The position numbers and the translations under genes are program-made. The notes beneath the pieces are model-generated. The model was not told the DNA's origin. It made no database searches and worked only from the letters and a program-made list of their open reading frames with translations. A DNA stretch of 64,000 nt from VRUE01 sp033856275 (GTDB taxonomy: Bacteria > Actinomycetota > Thermoleophilia > Solirubrobacterales > 70-9): NCBI GenBank assembly GCA_033856275.1, contig JAWVFJ010000024.1:20211-84210 (forward strand), in the 5' to 3' direction. Positions 17,017 through 24,866 of this stretch are shown piece by piece. Each line of letters starts with the position of its first letter. The first letter of the stretch is position 1.

Positions 17017-17074
17017 GAAATACTCCAGGTACACGCAAAGCGGTCCCCGGGACCAAAAACGCTGCACCCCGCAT

Positions 17075-17368
17075 ATGGCGCAGAACGAGACGATCCACGG
17101 CTATACCGAGAACCGCGAGGCGGTGCTGAAGCGACTACGGCGCATCGAGGGGCAGGTGCGCGGCGTCGAGCGAATGGTCGAGGAGAACCGCTATTGCATC
17201 GACGTCGTCACCCAGGTGACGGCGATCCAGGCCGCCCTCGACAAGGTCGCCCTGGAGCTGCTCACCGACCACGCCGCGCACTGCGTGGCCGGCGCCGAGG
17301 GCGGCGATCAGCTGGAGCACACCGAGGAGCTGATGGCGGCCGTGAAGCGACTGCTGCGGCGCGGCTGA
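17075..17368 (+). CDS. csoR: CsoR-family metal-sensing repressor
   Basis: This is a 97-residue all-helical repressor of the CsoR/RcnR family. The W-X-Y-Z ligand set for Cu(I) is present as Cys (ENRYC), then His and Cys three residues apart in the DHAAHC block, matching the C-H-C copper signature. The sequence RLRRIEGQVRGVERMVEE is the usual DNA-binding helix. The start is ATG 17075 rather than the upstream ATG inside the operator region. The typical neighbours (copper ATPase, chaperone) are absent: convergent to it, only four bases away, is an ABC permease. It probably acts on copper genes elsewhere. Confidence 0.9.
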   Translation: MAQNETIHGYTENREAVLKRLRRIEGQVRGVERMVEENRYCIDVVTQVTAIQAALDKVALELLTDHAAHCVAGAEGGDQLEHTEELMAAVKRLLRRG

Positions 17369-17372
17369 GCCC

Positions 17373-19922
17373 CTACTCGTACTGCAGCGATTCGAGCACG
17401 TCGAGGCGCGAGGCGCGCCGGGCGGGCGGGATCGCGGCGAGGACGCCCGCCAGCGCGGCGAAGACCAGTAGGCCAACCAGCGAGCCGACCGGGTAGGAGA
17501 GGGTGAAGCCTTCGTCCTTGAGCGGTTGGGCGATCAGCGCCGCGAAGATCACGCCCAGCACCAGGCCGAGGATCGCTCCGATCAGGGCCGTGATCACCGC
17601 CTCGTAACGGATCATTGTCCGCACCTGGCGCCGCGACATGCCGATCGCGCGCAGCATCCCCAGTTCCCGGGTCCGTTCGTGGATCGAGAGCGCCAGCGTG
17701 TTGGCGATCCCAAACAGCGAGATCACGATCGCGAGCAGGAGCAGTGCGTAGACCAGGTTGACGAGCTGGTCGACCTGTTCTTCACGGCTTTCCTTCAGTT
17801 CCTGCTGGTTCAACACCTCGGCGACCGGGAACGCCTTTTCCACCACGGCGGCGAGCAGGGCCTGGGTCTTTGCAGCATTCGCGTCGGGGGCTGTCTGGAC
17901 GAAGTCAATCGTGTCCTGTGTCTGGCCGAAATCGCGCGCGAGAACCGCTTGCGTGACCAGAACGCTGCCGAACACCCCGAGCTTGGAGTCGAACTCTCCC
18001 ACCACTTCGAAGCTCGGCCTTTGGCGGGTCTGGCTGAGCAGGCGAAAGCGATCGCCGACTTCGAGATTGTGTTCGGAGGCGAACCCGTCGGAAAGGATCG
18101 CCTGCCCGTCGCGCAACCGGCGCAGCGTCGACGGTCCGCCTTTCTTCCATTCGACGTCGACCGTCCTTTCGACGTCGCGGCTCGGCGCGGAAACACGCGC
18201 GCGCGCCCCACCATCGAGGAGTTTCGCTTCGACGGAGCGGATCGACGCAACCGCACTCACTCCGGGCACCCGCCCCGCCGCGAGCGCCGCGCCGTTCGGG
18301 ATCGGCGAGAAGCTGTCGCTGTTCTGGATCACCAGGCCGCCGGCGAAGTTTTCGTCGACCACCTGGGCGACGGAGCTCTTCAGGCCGGCGGCAAAGACGG
18401 TTACGAACGTGACCACGGTCAGGCCGATCATCAGCGCCGCCGCGGTGACCGCGGTGCGGCTCGGGTTGCGCTGGGCGTTCTCGCGGGAGAGCCTGCCGAT
18501 CAATCTCCGCATTCGCTCCAGCGGCCAGCCGGCGACCGTGGCCAATGGCGGCACCAGGCGCGGGCTGAAAAGCGAGACGGCGAAAACGATGACGACGGCG
18601 CCGGCGCCGATCAAGCCAGCGGCGGTTCCCGAAGCGGCGCTGCCGAAGAGGCCGATCAGGACCATCGCCAGCCCGACCGCGGCGAGCAGCACGGAGACGA
18701 CGATGCCGATCAAGCGACGACGCCGCGACGGCGTGGGCGTCATGGCATGCAGCGCGGCGATTGGGGGCACCCTGGTCGAGCGCACCGCGGGCACCAGCGA
18801 GGAGAGCACGGTGACGAGGATCCCGATCAGCAGCGAGACGATGATCGTCCGCGACTGCATCACCAACCCAGTGGTGGGCAGGTCGATTTCAAACGCTTCG
18901 AGCAGGCCGTTGAGAAGCAGGGCGATCAGGAAGCCGCCGCCGATTCCGAGGACAGCGCCGATCACGCCTATTGCCAGTGCCTCGACGAAGACCGAGCCGA
19001 GGATCTGGCGGCGGGAGGCGCCAAGCGTGCGCAGCATGCCGAACTCCGTCACACGCTGGGCTACCGTGATCGAGAAGGTGTTGAAGATCAGGAAGGAGCC
19101 GACAAGGATGGCGATGAAAGCGAAAACGAGCAGAAAGATCTGCAGGAAGCTCAGGCTTTCGCGGATTTCTTCCGAGCCGCGGTCGGCGTTTTCCTTGGCC
19201 GTCTCAACCCGCACGCCGGGTGGCATCTTGCGCGCGATCCGCTTCTTCAGCGTTGTCGCCGAGACTCCCTTGGCAGCCGCCACCGAGATCTGATCGAAGC
19301 GGCCGACCTTGTGTGTGAGGCGCTGCGCCACAGGCAGTGCCACCTGGGCGATGCTGGCGCCGCCGAATGAGGCGCCGCCCAGGCGGGTGAAGCCGATAAG
19401 TTCGAAGGAACGGGCACTCCCCTGGCCGATCAGCTTGATTTCGTCGCCAAGCTTCAGATTGGAGCTTTCCGCCGCGGTCAAGCTGATCGAGGCTTCGGTC
19501 GGCCCGCGCGGCTGATGGCCCTCGGTATAGGTGAGCGACTCGAGTCCACCGGGCAGGGCCGACGAAATGAACTTCGGCGCGAATTTGTTGCCGATCTTGT
19601 TGCCTTCGGAGTCGAAGAACCCGCCGGGGGTGAAGATCGCGCCGGCCGCCAGCCGCACTCCCGGCGTCTTCTGCACGCGCGGCAGCAGGGACGCGCTGAT
19701 CGTCGGGACTTCGCCGTTTTCCTGTTTGACCGGGTTCTCGGCGCTGACTACGACGCTGGTGCCTTTCAACGACTCGCTGAAGATTTCGTCGAAGGCGGCG
19801 AAGATCGTGTCGGTGAGAACGTAGGAGCCGGCGACGAAGGCGACCCCGATCACCACCGCGAAAGCCGTGGCCAGCGCGCGTGCCTTGCGCGCCCAGAGGC
19901 TCTTGAGGGAGAGGCTAGTCAA
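17373..19922 (-). CDS. ABC transporter permease, FtsX/MacB-like, two FtsX domains
   Basis: This is an 849-residue membrane permease. A first membrane helix is near residues 14-35, followed by an extracytoplasmic MacB-like core, then a three-helix FtsX block (about 260-385). A central pair of hydrophobic segments (about 400-460), a second extracytoplasmic core and a second FtsX block near the C-terminus complete it. The duplicated layout is typical of actinobacterial exporters of lipids, lipoproteins or peptides. It overlaps its ATPase gene by 8 bases. The substrate is unknown. It converges on csoR without a visible terminator. Confidence 0.92.
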   Translation of the reverse strand: MTSLSLKSLWARKARALATAFAVVIGVAFVAGSYVLTDTIFAAFDEIFSESLKGTSVVVSAENPVKQENGEVPTISASLLPRVQKTPGVRLAAGAIFTPGGFFDSEGNKIGNKFAPKFISSALPGGLESLTYTEGHQPRGPTEASISLTAAESSNLKLGDEIKLIGQGSARSFELIGFTRLGGASFGGASIAQVALPVAQRLTHKVGRFDQISVAAAKGVSATTLKKRIARKMPPGVRVETAKENADRGSEEIRESLSFLQIFLLVFAFIAILVGSFLIFNTFSITVAQRVTEFGMLRTLGASRRQILGSVFVEALAIGVIGAVLGIGGGFLIALLLNGLLEAFEIDLPTTGLVMQSRTIIVSLLIGILVTVLSSLVPAVRSTRVPPIAALHAMTPTPSRRRRLIGIVVSVLLAAVGLAMVLIGLFGSAASGTAAGLIGAGAVVIVFAVSLFSPRLVPPLATVAGWPLERMRRLIGRLSRENAQRNPSRTAVTAAALMIGLTVVTFVTVFAAGLKSSVAQVVDENFAGGLVIQNSDSFSPIPNGAALAAGRVPGVSAVASIRSVEAKLLDGGARARVSAPSRDVERTVDVEWKKGGPSTLRRLRDGQAILSDGFASEHNLEVGDRFRLLSQTRQRPSFEVVGEFDSKLGVFGSVLVTQAVLARDFGQTQDTIDFVQTAPDANAAKTQALLAAVVEKAFPVAEVLNQQELKESREEQVDQLVNLVYALLLLAIVISLFGIANTLALSIHERTRELGMLRAIGMSRRQVRTMIRYEAVITALIGAILGLVLGVIFAALIAQPLKDEGFTLSYPVGSLVGLLVFAALAGVLAAIPPARRASRLDVLESLQYE

Positions 19923-20661
19923 CCTGCTTCATCAGCTCGATCACCTCGTCGACGGATCCCGGAGCGTCGTCGTGGACGATCCTGCCGTCGCGGAGGGTGA
20001 TCAGGCGGTCGGCGTGGGCGGCGGCGGCCGGATCATGGGTGACCATGATCACGGTCTGACCGAACTCGTCGACCGCCTGGCGCAGCAGGCGCAGCACGTC
20101 CTCGCTCGCTTTAGAGTCGAGGTTGCCGGTCGGCTCGTCGGCGAATACCACCGCCGGTTTTGAGACCAGCGCACGGGCGACCGCGACCCGCTGCTGCTGG
20201 CCGCCGGAGAGCTCAGACGGCCGATGGGTGCGGCGGTCTTCCAAGCCCACCGTGCGGATCAGCTGGCCGACCCAGGCCTCGTCGGGCTTGCGGCCGGCGA
20301 TCGAGAGCGGCAAGACCAGATTCTCCTCGGCGGTGAGCACCGGCAGCAGGTTGAAGAACTGGAAGACGAAGCCGAGCTTCTCGCGGCGCAGCTTGGTCAG
20401 CTCGCCGTCATCGAGGCCGGTGATCTCCTGCCCATCGAGGAGAACGGTGCCGGCGGTGGGCGTGTCGAGGCCGGCGAGGATATGCATCAGGGTCGACTTG
20501 CCCGACCCCGAGGGTCCCATGATCGCGGTGAAGCGACCGCGCTCGAATCCGGTGCTGACATCGACCAGCGCGTCGACCGCCGCTGCCCCTTCGCCGTAGC
20601 GGCGGGAGACACCAGTAGCGATCACGACCTGGCCGTTGGCCGATCCGGGTAGGGGTTCCAC
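19915..20661 (-). CDS. ABC transporter ATP-binding protein, LolD/MacB type
   Basis: This is a 248-residue ATPase that powers the adjacent permease. It has Walker A GPSGSGKST, Q-loop FQFFNLLP, signature LSGGQQQR, Walker B VVFADEPTGNLD and the H-loop MVTHD. The annotated GTG 20661 gives an N-terminus (MEPLPGSANGQ) encoded by one arm of a palindromic element; an internal GTG 36 bases on (VIATGVSRRYG) would start where family homology starts and leave the whole element non-coding. Both starts are possible and neither has a strong ribosome site. Confidence 0.93.
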   Translation of the reverse strand: MEPLPGSANGQVVIATGVSRRYGEGAAAVDALVDVSTGFERGRFTAIMGPSGSGKSTLMHILAGLDTPTAGTVLLDGQEITGLDDGELTKLRREKLGFVFQFFNLLPVLTAEENLVLPLSIAGRKPDEAWVGQLIRTVGLEDRRTHRPSELSGGQQQRVAVARALVSKPAVVFADEPTGNLDSKASEDVLRLLRQAVDEFGQTVIMVTHDPAAAAHADRLITLRDGRIVHDDAPGSVDEVIELMKQVD

Positions 20662-20748
20662 TTAACTTTTTCCGTACATAGCTTGTAGCTGTCCTCGAAC
20701 GTCGCTCCGGAAAAAGTACAAGACGTTCCACCCCTACCCGGATCGGCC
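20638..20748. repeat. Palindromic element with conserved core, copy A
   Basis: The outer arms GGCCGATCCGGGTAGGGG (20638-20655) and its exact complement (20731-20748) flank a 75-nt interior. The interior contains TCCACTTAACTTTTT on the left and AAAAAGTACAAGACGTTCC on the right, with ACTTTTTCCG/CGGAAAAAGT able to pair. The interior ends recur at 46821-46889, but the outer arms there are unrelated. Here the element lies between divergent genes, so it is not simply a terminator. Confidence 0.85.
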
Positions 20749-20767
20749 CAATACCCTGAGCCGCGAG

Positions 20768-21553
20768 ATGGCCTTGGTAGACCAGTTCGACGGCTTCTTG
20801 ATCGACCTCGACGGGGTCGTCTGGGTGGGGCGCGAGTTCCTGCCCGGTGCTGCGGAGGCGCTGCGCGCGCTGCATGAGGCCGGCAAGGCGATCGTCTTCG
20901 TCACCAACAACCCCGGCCGCCCGCCGGCCATCTACGCGGAGCGACTGCGCGACGCCGGCGTCCCGGCCGACGAAAGACAGATCGTCACCGCCGGCATTGC
21001 CACGGCGCGACTCGCGGCCGAGCGGGGAGGCACCGGGTCGAGGGCGTTCGTGATCGGCGCCCCGGCGTTTCACGACAGCGCTGCCGAGGCTGGGCTCGTC
21101 CTGCTCGAGGGCGAGGAGGCGCATGGCGCCGACGCAGTGCTGGTGTCAGGGCACCGCGGCTTCAACTATGAGGAGCTGCTGACCGCGACCCTGGCGCTGC
21201 AGGGCGGTGCGGCGCTGTTCGCCACCAGCCGCGATCCGACCCTGCCGATGCCGGAGGGGCCCTGGCCTGGCACCGGGGCGATCCTGGCGGCAGTCGAGAC
21301 GGCTTCTGGGGCGCGCGCCGAGATCGGCGGCAAGCCCGAGCGCCACCTCTTCGAGCAGGCGCGAGCGCTGATCGGAAACGCCGAGCGGGTGGCAATGGTC
21401 GGTGATCGGATCGCCTCTGACATCGAAGGCGGCCACCGCGCCGGCTTGTCGACGATCCTCGTGCTCAGCGGCGCCAGTACCCCGGAGGAGGCAGAGAGCG
21501 CCGAGCATCCGCCTGACCGAGTGATCGCGGATCTCTCCGGTCTCCTGCGGTGA
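20768..21553 (+). CDS. HAD-IIA family phosphatase (NagD-like)
   Basis: This is a 261-residue haloacid dehalogenase-type hydrolase. Motif I is DGFLIDLDGVVW, motif II is the VFVTNNPGR region, the Lys of motif III sits in GGKPERHLF and motif IV is MVGDRIASDIEGG. The cap insert between motifs II and III fits class IIA, which includes NagD and glycerol-3-phosphate or 4-nitrophenyl phosphatases. It probably dephosphorylates a small metabolite or nucleotide. The ATG 20768 start follows the palindromic element; the MFS gene begins 4 bases after its stop, so the two are likely co-transcribed. Confidence 0.92.
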   Translation: MALVDQFDGFLIDLDGVVWVGREFLPGAAEALRALHEAGKAIVFVTNNPGRPPAIYAERLRDAGVPADERQIVTAGIATARLAAERGGTGSRAFVIGAPAFHDSAAEAGLVLLEGEEAHGADAVLVSGHRGFNYEELLTATLALQGGAALFATSRDPTLPMPEGPWPGTGAILAAVETASGARAEIGGKPERHLFEQARALIGNAERVAMVGDRIASDIEGGHRAGLSTILVLSGASTPEEAESAEHPPDRVIADLSGLLR

Positions 21554-21557
21554 GCTC

Positions 21558-22739
21558 GTGAGCGAGGAATCGCGGCCGTCGGTACCGCGCCCCGGGATTG
21601 CCTTTGCGGGCGTCTTCGTCGTCACCTTCTGCGGCCTGGTCGCGGTCGGCGCCGTGTTGCCGGTGTTGCCGCGCTTCGTCCGCGGCCCGCTCGACGCCGG
21701 CAACGTCGCGGTTGGGGTGGTGATCGGCTCCTATGCGATCACCGGCCTGCTGCTGCGCCCCTTCGCGGGGCGGCTCGCCGACCAGCGCGGCCGCAAGCCG
21801 ACCGTTCTGCTCGGCTCGACGCTGGTGGCGATTGGCGGCTTCATGTACCTGCTGCCGCTGGGCGTGCCTGGACTCATCGCCGCCCGCCTGGTACTGGGGG
21901 CGGGAGAGGGGACGGTGTTCACCGCCAGTTCGGCCTGGGTCGTCGACCTCGCCCCAGCCGACAGGCGCGGCCGGGTGATCGGCCTCTACGGGCTCTCAGT
22001 GTGGGCGGGGCTGAGCATCGGACCCCTGATCGGCGAGCTGATCCTGCACGCCTCCAGCTACACGCTCGTCTGGCTCTTCGCCGGCGTGGTCCCGCTGGTG
22101 GGAGCCTTGCTCGCGACCAGGCTGCCCGATCCCTTCCATCCCGCGCCCAACCCCGAAGAAGAGAATCACGCGCTGATCGAGCGCGAGGCGGTCCGGCCCG
22201 GTACCGCCCTCGCCCTCGCCTCGATTGGCTACGCGACCGTCGCCGCCTTCGTCGTCCTTCACCTCGATGCCCGCGGCGTGGGTCACGGTGCGACGGTGTT
22301 CGGCGCCTTCGCGACGATGGTCGTGCTGACGCGCCTGATTGGAGGGGACCTGCCAGATCGCGTCGGTCCAGCCCGTGTCGCGATTGCGGCAGCTGTTGTA
22401 GAGGCGATCGGCCTGACCACGATCGCCTTCGCCCACAGCCTTCCCGTCGCTCTCGCCGGCGCCCTGGCGATGGGCGCCGCTTTCTCGCTGCTCTACCCGT
22501 CGCTCTCGCTGATCGTCGTCAACCGCGTCTCCGAGACGCGGCGCGGCGCCGCTCTCGGCACCTTCACCGCCTTCTTCGACGCTGGTGTCGGCTTCGGCGC
22601 CCCCCTCGCCGGCGCCGCGGCGGCGCTGACCAGCTACGAGGGCGCCTTTCTCCTCTCCGCCGCGATCGCCCTGGTCTCCGCGACCACGATCGCCCTGGCG
22701 ATCGCGCCGACGGTACGCACCGCCCTAGCCGCCCGCTAG
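21558..22739 (+). CDS. MFS transporter
   Basis: This is a 393-residue major facilitator with about 12 hydrophobic helices. The signature after helix 2 is present as GRLADQRGRKPTVLLG, and a shorter central cytoplasmic loop (PDPFHPAPNPEEEN) divides the halves. The closest general type is drug/metabolite proton antiporters. The GTG start at 21558 is close behind the HAD phosphatase. The substrate cannot be inferred. A 45-bp palindrome follows the stop. Confidence 0.9.
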   Translation: MSEESRPSVPRPGIAFAGVFVVTFCGLVAVGAVLPVLPRFVRGPLDAGNVAVGVVIGSYAITGLLLRPFAGRLADQRGRKPTVLLGSTLVAIGGFMYLLPLGVPGLIAARLVLGAGEGTVFTASSAWVVDLAPADRRGRVIGLYGLSVWAGLSIGPLIGELILHASSYTLVWLFAGVVPLVGALLATRLPDPFHPAPNPEEENHALIEREAVRPGTALALASIGYATVAAFVVLHLDARGVGHGATVFGAFATMVVLTRLIGGDLPDRVGPARVAIAAAVVEAIGLTTIAFAHSLPVALAGALAMGAAFSLLYPSLSLIVVNRVSETRRGAALGTFTAFFDAGVGFGAPLAGAAAALTSYEGAFLLSAAIALVSATTIALAIAPTVRTALAAR

Positions 22740-22745
22740 GCAAGG

Positions 22746-22790
22746 GGTGCAACGTTTTGTTCCCCCCACAGGGCTGTAAAACGTTGCACC
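22746..22790. repeat. 45-bp palindrome, dispersed family, copy 2
   Basis: The copy begins GGTGCAACGTTTTGTTCCCC and ends TGTAAAACGTTGCACC, between the convergent MFS and thioesterase genes. The end arms GGTGCAACGTTTT and AAAACGTTGCACC are exact complements for 13 bp; the centre is less well paired. Confidence 0.9.
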
Positions 22791-22818
22791 TGCCTTAGGC
22801 GCCAACTCCCCCGGGGGC

Positions 22819-23607
22819 TCAGCGCTGTTCGATCAGCAACGACTGGGCGGCGCGGCCAATTCTGCCGCGCTGGTCGGAGAGGACCGACTCGGCGGTGCCG
22901 ATGCCGGTTGGCTGGGGGCGGCTGACGGCATCGACGCAGATCCACTCGCCCTCGGGCATACGCTCAAAGTGCACGGTGAGATCGACGTTGATGAAGACGT
23001 ACTCCCGCCAGTCGAGCACGGCGCTGGTCCCGTTGCCGACATCGGCCGCAACCAGCGCCCGCTGCAACTGCGTCGGCTCCTCGCCGGCGACGAGCGGCTG
23101 GCGCATCCGCATCCAGACGGTCGCCGGGCCAGGCTCGAGGAACGCCCCCGCAACAGCCTTCCACTCCATTGCCGTGTGGTAACCAACGTCCTGCCCCGTC
23201 GGAAAGAACTCCGGGGTCCAACCTTCCTCCGGACCGGCGGGCGGCGGCGCGGACTCGACCGCTCCCTCCGGCAGCTCCAGCTCGGTCGTGCGCAGCTGCC
23301 AAGCCGTAGCCCGCATCAGCTCCCCCGCCTCGCCAGACAGCGACGCCTCGATCAACCTCACCCTCCTCCCAGGCCGCAGCATCCGCGCCTCCACCCGGAC
23401 CTCCCCAATCGGCACCGGCCGCAAGATCTCGAACACGACCCGACCCATCTGGAAGTTCTCAGAGCCCTCCATCCGCTCGATCTCGCGACCCAGCAGCGCC
23501 GACGGCGGCCCGGCGTGTTGGGATCCGGGATCCCACGGCCCTCGCGTCAATTCAGTTGCGACGTATTGGCCGTCTCCCTCGCCCGTCTCGTAGAACGCGT
23601 CGACCAT
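22819..23607 (-). CDS. Acyl-CoA thioesterase-like protein (double hotdog)
   Basis: This 262-residue protein resembles TesB-like/4HBT_3 thioesterases. The N-terminal hotdog has the GPWDPGSQHAGPPSALLGRE segment and the VVFEILRPVPIGEVRVEARM strand region; the C-terminal hotdog has DWREYVFINVDLTVHFER and SRPQPTGIGTAES. Such proteins hydrolyse acyl-CoAs and are frequent beside lipid metabolism genes in actinomycetes. Here the neighbours give no pathway. The divergent promoter region with msrB carries a large inverted repeat. Confidence 0.85.
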   Translation of the reverse strand: MVDAFYETGEGDGQYVATELTRGPWDPGSQHAGPPSALLGREIERMEGSENFQMGRVVFEILRPVPIGEVRVEARMLRPGRRVRLIEASLSGEAGELMRATAWQLRTTELELPEGAVESAPPPAGPEEGWTPEFFPTGQDVGYHTAMEWKAVAGAFLEPGPATVWMRMRQPLVAGEEPTQLQRALVAADVGNGTSAVLDWREYVFINVDLTVHFERMPEGEWICVDAVSRPQPTGIGTAESVLSDQRGRIGRAAQSLLIEQR

Positions 23608-23629
23608 CTACGAATCGATCCTATGCAGA

Positions 23630-23754
23630 GGTGACGGGCGCCGCCTCGACACTCCCTCCCCCAGCACCGCAGGGTAATTCTCAGCCGCGAAGTTGCTCCC
23701 TATCAACCCCACCTCCGGCGGGGTTTGGGGAGTGACGAGGCGGTGGCCGTCACC
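23630..23754. repeat. Large inverted repeat between divergent genes
   Basis: The arms 23630-23656 and 23728-23754 match at 24 of 27 positions (left arm contains GCCGCCTCGACACTCCC, right arm GGGAGTGACGAGGCGG), around a 71-nt interior that itself holds CCCCACCTCCGGCGGGG. It fills most of the spacer between the thioesterase and msrB starts, so it must include or flank their promoters rather than terminate them. Confidence 0.8.
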
Positions 23755-23802
23755 TCCCCGTAAGAACCGAGGCGTAACCTCGACACAGACCAAAGGAGCG
23801 AG

Positions 23803-24219
23803 ATGACTGAGACCAAGAAGATCGAGAAGTCCGACGCCGAGTGGCGCGAGCAGCTCAGTCCCGAGCAATACGAGGTGACCCGCAAGGCAGGCACCGAGCG
23901 CGCCTTCACCGGACCGTACGTCGACGAGAAGACCGAGGGCATGTACCACTGCGCCTGCTGTGGCACCGAGCTGTTCTCCTCAGACACGAAGTTCGACTCC
24001 GGCACCGGCTGGCCCAGCTTCACCGAGCCGGCCAACCTCGAGCATGTCGAGCTGCGGCCCGACAACAGCCTCTTTATGCGCCGCACCGAGGTCGTCTGCA
24101 AGCACTGCGACGCCCACCTCGGCCACGTCTTCGACGACGGCCCCGGTCCCGGCGGGCAGCGTTACTGCATCAACGGCTGCGCGCTGGAGCTCAAGCCGGC
24201 CGCGGATCCGGCCAGCTAA
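23803..24219 (+). CDS. msrB: Peptide-methionine (R)-S-oxide reductase
   Basis: This is a 138-residue MsrB that repairs methionine-R-sulfoxide in proteins with thioredoxin electrons. The zinc ligands are Cys50/Cys53 (CACCG) and Cys99/Cys102 (CKHC). SGTGWPSF and the catalytic Cys122 in RYCINGC are present. Position 126 is a second Cys, where many MsrBs have Ala or Ser; a nearby resolving role is possible but unproven. The start has AAAGGAG upstream. The stop overlaps the convergent response regulator by 4 bases. Confidence 0.95.
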   Translation: MTETKKIEKSDAEWREQLSPEQYEVTRKAGTERAFTGPYVDEKTEGMYHCACCGTELFSSDTKFDSGTGWPSFTEPANLEHVELRPDNSLFMRRTEVVCKHCDAHLGHVFDDGPGPGGQRYCINGCALELKPAADPAS

Positions 24220-24866
24220 GCGGTTCCGCCAGCTCCCAGATAGCTGAACTTCACCGCGAGGGCAACCGCCTCGGTGCGGGTGTCGACCTCCAGCTTGGCG
24301 ATCGCGTTGCGCACATGCGTGTGCACGGTCGCCGGGCTGAGCTGGAGGCGCTCGGCGATCTCTTTGACCCGCAGGCCCTCGGCGAGCAGCTCAAGGATCT
24401 GGCGCTCGCGCGGCGATAGCTCGAGCAGCTTCTCAACCTCTGAGGGCTTGCCGCCGGCGAAGTCGCCGCCGAGGAAGGTACCGCCGCTGGTCACGGCTTT
24501 CACTGCGCGGGCGATGTCCTCAGCTGGCGCCGACTTGAGTACGTAACCGGAGGCGCCCGCACGCAGGGCAAGCGCTAGTAGGTCCGGCTGGGCATGGGCG
24601 GTGAAGATGATCACTTTGGTGCGTGGCCGGGCTTTCAGTACCTCCTTGGTCGCCTCGATCCCGTCGCGCTTGGGTAGCTCGACATCGATGATCAGCACGT
24701 CGGGCTCGAGTTCCTTGACGACGTCGACCACGTCGCGGCCGTTACCGGCCTCGCCGACGATCTCGACGATGCTCGAATTCGCCATGCGGGCCTTGATCGC
24801 CTCGCGGACGATCTCATGGTCGTCGCAGAGGACGACGCGCTTAGCGTCCCGCACACCGGTGCTCAT
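24216..24866 (-). CDS. NarL/LuxR-family response regulator
   Basis: This is a 216-residue two-domain regulator. The receiver has the acidic pair (VVLCDDHE), the phospho-Asp in DVLIIDVELPKRDG, Thr in FTAHAQ and Lys in YVLKSAP. A LuxR-type helix-turn-helix follows (LSPRERQILELLAEGLRVKEIAERLQLS, then TVHTHVRNAIAKL). There is no histidine kinase next to it, so it is an orphan here. Its start overlaps the serS stop by 4 bases, suggesting co-transcription with serS. Confidence 0.94.
   Translation of the reverse strand: MSTGVRDAKRVVLCDDHEIVREAIKARMANSSIVEIVGEAGNGRDVVDVVKELEPDVLIIDVELPKRDGIEATKEVLKARPRTKVIIFTAHAQPDLLALALRAGASGYVLKSAPAEDIARAVKAVTSGGTFLGGDFAGGKPSEVEKLLELSPRERQILELLAEGLRVKEIAERLQLSPATVHTHVRNAIAKLEVDTRTEAVALAVKFSYLGAGGTA

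Noticed and set aside
17526..19370. 614-residue plus-strand frame over the ABC permease
   Set aside because: It is antisense to a gene with clear FtsX domains; composition is Arg/Asp/Gly/Gln-rich and non-protein-like.
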